From Paracoccaceae bacterium (lineage in GTDB: Bacteria > Pseudomonadota > Alphaproteobacteria > Rhodobacterales > Rhodobacteraceae): DNA of 9,690 nucleotides. The notes beneath the pieces were generated by a model that ran no database searches, was not told where the DNA came from, and saw only the letters and a program-made list of their open reading frames with translations. The translations under genes and the position numbers were made by a program. The stretch lies in NCBI GenBank assembly GCA_003564655.1, contig PXES01000229.1, positions 1-9,690 of the forward strand, given 5' to 3'. Numbering within the stretch: position 1 is the first letter of the stretch; every line of letters begins with the position of its first letter. Below, one piece after another: positions 8,701-9,690 of the stretch.

Positions 8701-8816
8701 GCGCGCCTGTCGTTCCAAAGCGAATTGCAGGAGTATCGCGGCCCGGGCTGAACACTCGGTTAACAGCGCATGGGTGCAGCGCGCAGGCCGTGCGGGTTAG
8801 TTCTTTTCGTCAGGGC

Positions 8817-8835
8817 GGGAAACGACTAGTTTCCC
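8817..8835. repeat. Inverted repeat upstream of the nitroreductase
   Basis: GGGAAAC (8817-8823) and GTTTCCC (8829-8835) are perfect 7-bp arms around GACTA. The repeat lies 13 bases before the nitroreductase ribosome binding site, in the region shared with the divergent kinase gene. Size and place suit an operator for a dimeric regulator, or a leader hairpin. No regulator gene is adjacent. Confidence 0.5.
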
Positions 8836-8862
8836 CGAATAGCCCGCCGGGAGCCCCGCCAG

Positions 8863-9432
8863 ATGCCCGACCCGTCGCCCGTGATGGACTTCCTGCTCTC
8901 GCGCCGGTCGCGACCCGCCAAGCTGCTGGCGCCGCCCGTGCCCGACTGTGCCGAGTTGACGTTGCTGCTGACAGCGGCTGCGCGGGTGCCCGATCACGGC
9001 AAGCTGGAGCCCTGGCGCTTCCTCGTACTGGGGCGCGCGGCCTGCCTCGATATGGCAGGGGCTGTTGCGGCCCGCGGGCCCGAAGCAGGCATCGACCCCG
9101 AGCGCAACGTCAAGGCCGTCGCTGCCTTCGCCAAGGCGCATCTGATCGTGACCGTCATCGCCAGCCCCAAACCCTCGGAGAAGATCCCCGAGATCGAGCA
9201 GACCCTTTCTGCGGGTGCGGTCTGTCTGGGGCTGGTCAATGCCGCGCTTGCCTGCGGATGGGGGGCGAACTGGCTAACCGGCTGGCCAGCGCTCGATGCG
9301 CCCATGCAGGCGCATCTGGGACTGGCACCGCAGGAATGGGTCGCGGGCTTCATTCATCTGGGCACGGCGGTTGCCACCCCGCCCGAGCGTCCGCGCCCCG
9401 ACATTGCGGCGCTGACGACGTGGCGGGCATGA
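8863..9432 (+). CDS. YdjA-type FMN nitroreductase family protein
   Basis: This is a small flavoprotein of the nitroreductase superfamily with 189 residues, close to E. coli YdjA (about 183). Members bind FMN as dimers and use NAD(P)H to reduce nitro compounds, quinones or other acceptors. The physiological substrate of YdjA-type members is not established. The motifs visible are SRRS (13-16, FMN phosphate region), RVPDHGKLEPWRF (41-53), KIPEIEQ (107-113), GWGANWLTGWPA (132-143) and AGFIHLGT (161-168). The start is ATG 8863-8865, with GGGAG (8849-8853) nine bases upstream. The stop codon overlaps the next gene as ATGA, so the two are translationally coupled. The gene is divergent from the kinase across about 160 bp that holds an inverted repeat. 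Confidence 0.9.
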   Translation: MPDPSPVMDFLLSRRSRPAKLLAPPVPDCAELTLLLTAAARVPDHGKLEPWRFLVLGRAACLDMAGAVAARGPEAGIDPERNVKAVAAFAKAHLIVTVIASPKPSEKIPEIEQTLSAGAVCLGLVNAALACGWGANWLTGWPALDAPMQAHLGLAPQEWVAGFIHLGTAVATPPERPRPDIAALTTWRA

Positions 9433-9690
9433 TCCGCGCAAGTTTTGCCAAAGCCTTCGGGCATCTGCGGGCGCCGCAGTTCCGCCAGACGGCGCTGATC
9501 GGTGCTGCGCTTTCGGCTGTCCTGCTGCTGGCGGTCTATGCGTTGCTGATCCAGCTTTTCACCCTGTCAGGGGGCGAGACGTTCACCTTCTCGGACGGCA
9601 CGCGGATGGACCGGTTGGGCAGTTTCTTCTCGACCACTTCCATCGTGACCATGGTGATGCTGTCGGTCTTCCTGATGGTGCCGGTCGCAT
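9429..9690 (+). CDS. EI24/CysZ-like integral membrane protein (3' truncated by window)
   Basis: The frame opens with ATG 9429-9431, overlapping the nitroreductase stop codon by four bases. It stays open to the window end, giving 87 residues. It begins MIRASFAKAFGHLRAPQFRQ, then has a hydrophobic span (about 22-44), a polar loop (45-68, with GGETFTFSDG), and a second span (about 71-87) ending MVPVA. A short amphipathic start, a first span, a loop and a span ending in a proline-valine segment are typical of EI24-domain (CysZ-like) proteins. CysZ of enteric bacteria takes part in sulfate uptake, but that role should not be assumed here. It has no ribosome binding site of its own beyond the coupled stop region. 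The family call rests on a partial protein. Confidence 0.7.
   Translation, partial: MIRASFAKAFGHLRAPQFRQTALIGAALSAVLLLAVYALLIQLFTLSGGETFTFSDGTRMDRLGSFFSTTSIVTMVMLSVFLMVPVA

Noticed and set aside
8750..8764. GAAC-N7-TAAC, resembling the alphaproteobacterial LexA box (GAAC-N7-GAAC)
   Set aside because: One of eight defined bases is wrong. A seven-of-eight match is expected several times by chance in a window of this size, and the neighbouring genes are not classic SOS genes.
8756..8765. TTAACC half-site like a CtrA box upstream of the kinase
   Set aside because: The second half-site of the TTAA-N7-TTAA type motif is absent, so there is no support beyond a short chance match.

Overview
The window is high-GC DNA, apart from a short A+T-rich patch near 2583-2606. 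Gene content, protein style and a textbook FNR site point to an alphaproteobacterium of the Rhodobacterales, related to Paracoccus and the Roseobacter group. I cannot name a genus from the sequence. It looks like ordinary chromosome: there are no insertion sequences, phage genes, tRNA or rRNA genes, CRISPR arrays or other signs of transfer.

Layout from left to right. Bases 1-858 hold the 3' two thirds of folC (+), ending in a strong hairpin that overlaps its stop codon. Two periplasmic haem proteins follow on the minus strand: a small class I cytochrome c resembling cytochrome c2/c550 (906-1322), and a di-haem cytochrome c peroxidase (1487-2473). A 12-bp-stem terminator with a T-rich tail separates them. 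A perfect FNR palindrome (2563-2576) lies upstream of the peroxidase. A hot-dog thioesterase (2622-3152), a RecQ helicase (3231-5291) and a small YggT membrane protein (5296-5583) also lie on the minus strand. They are probably transcribed in the order yggT, recQ, thioesterase. Divergent from yggT is yaaA (5717-6487, +), which converges within 8 bp on a soluble hybrid histidine kinase (6496-8700, -). Divergent from the kinase are a YdjA-type nitroreductase (8863-9432, +) and the start of an EI24/CysZ-like membrane protein (9429 to the window end), overlapping by ATGA.

How the genes fit together. The clearest functional unit is the peroxidase with the c550-like cytochrome. In Paracoccus such a cytochrome donates electrons to the peroxidase, and FNR control means expression when oxygen is low. 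YaaA (peroxide stress), RecQ (DNA repair) and an FMN nitroreductase add a loose oxidative-stress theme, but only by proximity. The kinase has PAS input, a full catalytic core, one degenerate receiver and one intact receiver. Its phosphotransfer partner is not in the window.

I found no new biological system that I can support. The items most worth a second look are the FNR site with its possible leader hairpin, two perfect inverted repeats placed like operators (5603-5616 and 8817-8835), the extra C-terminal domain of RecQ, and the degenerate receiver of the kinase.
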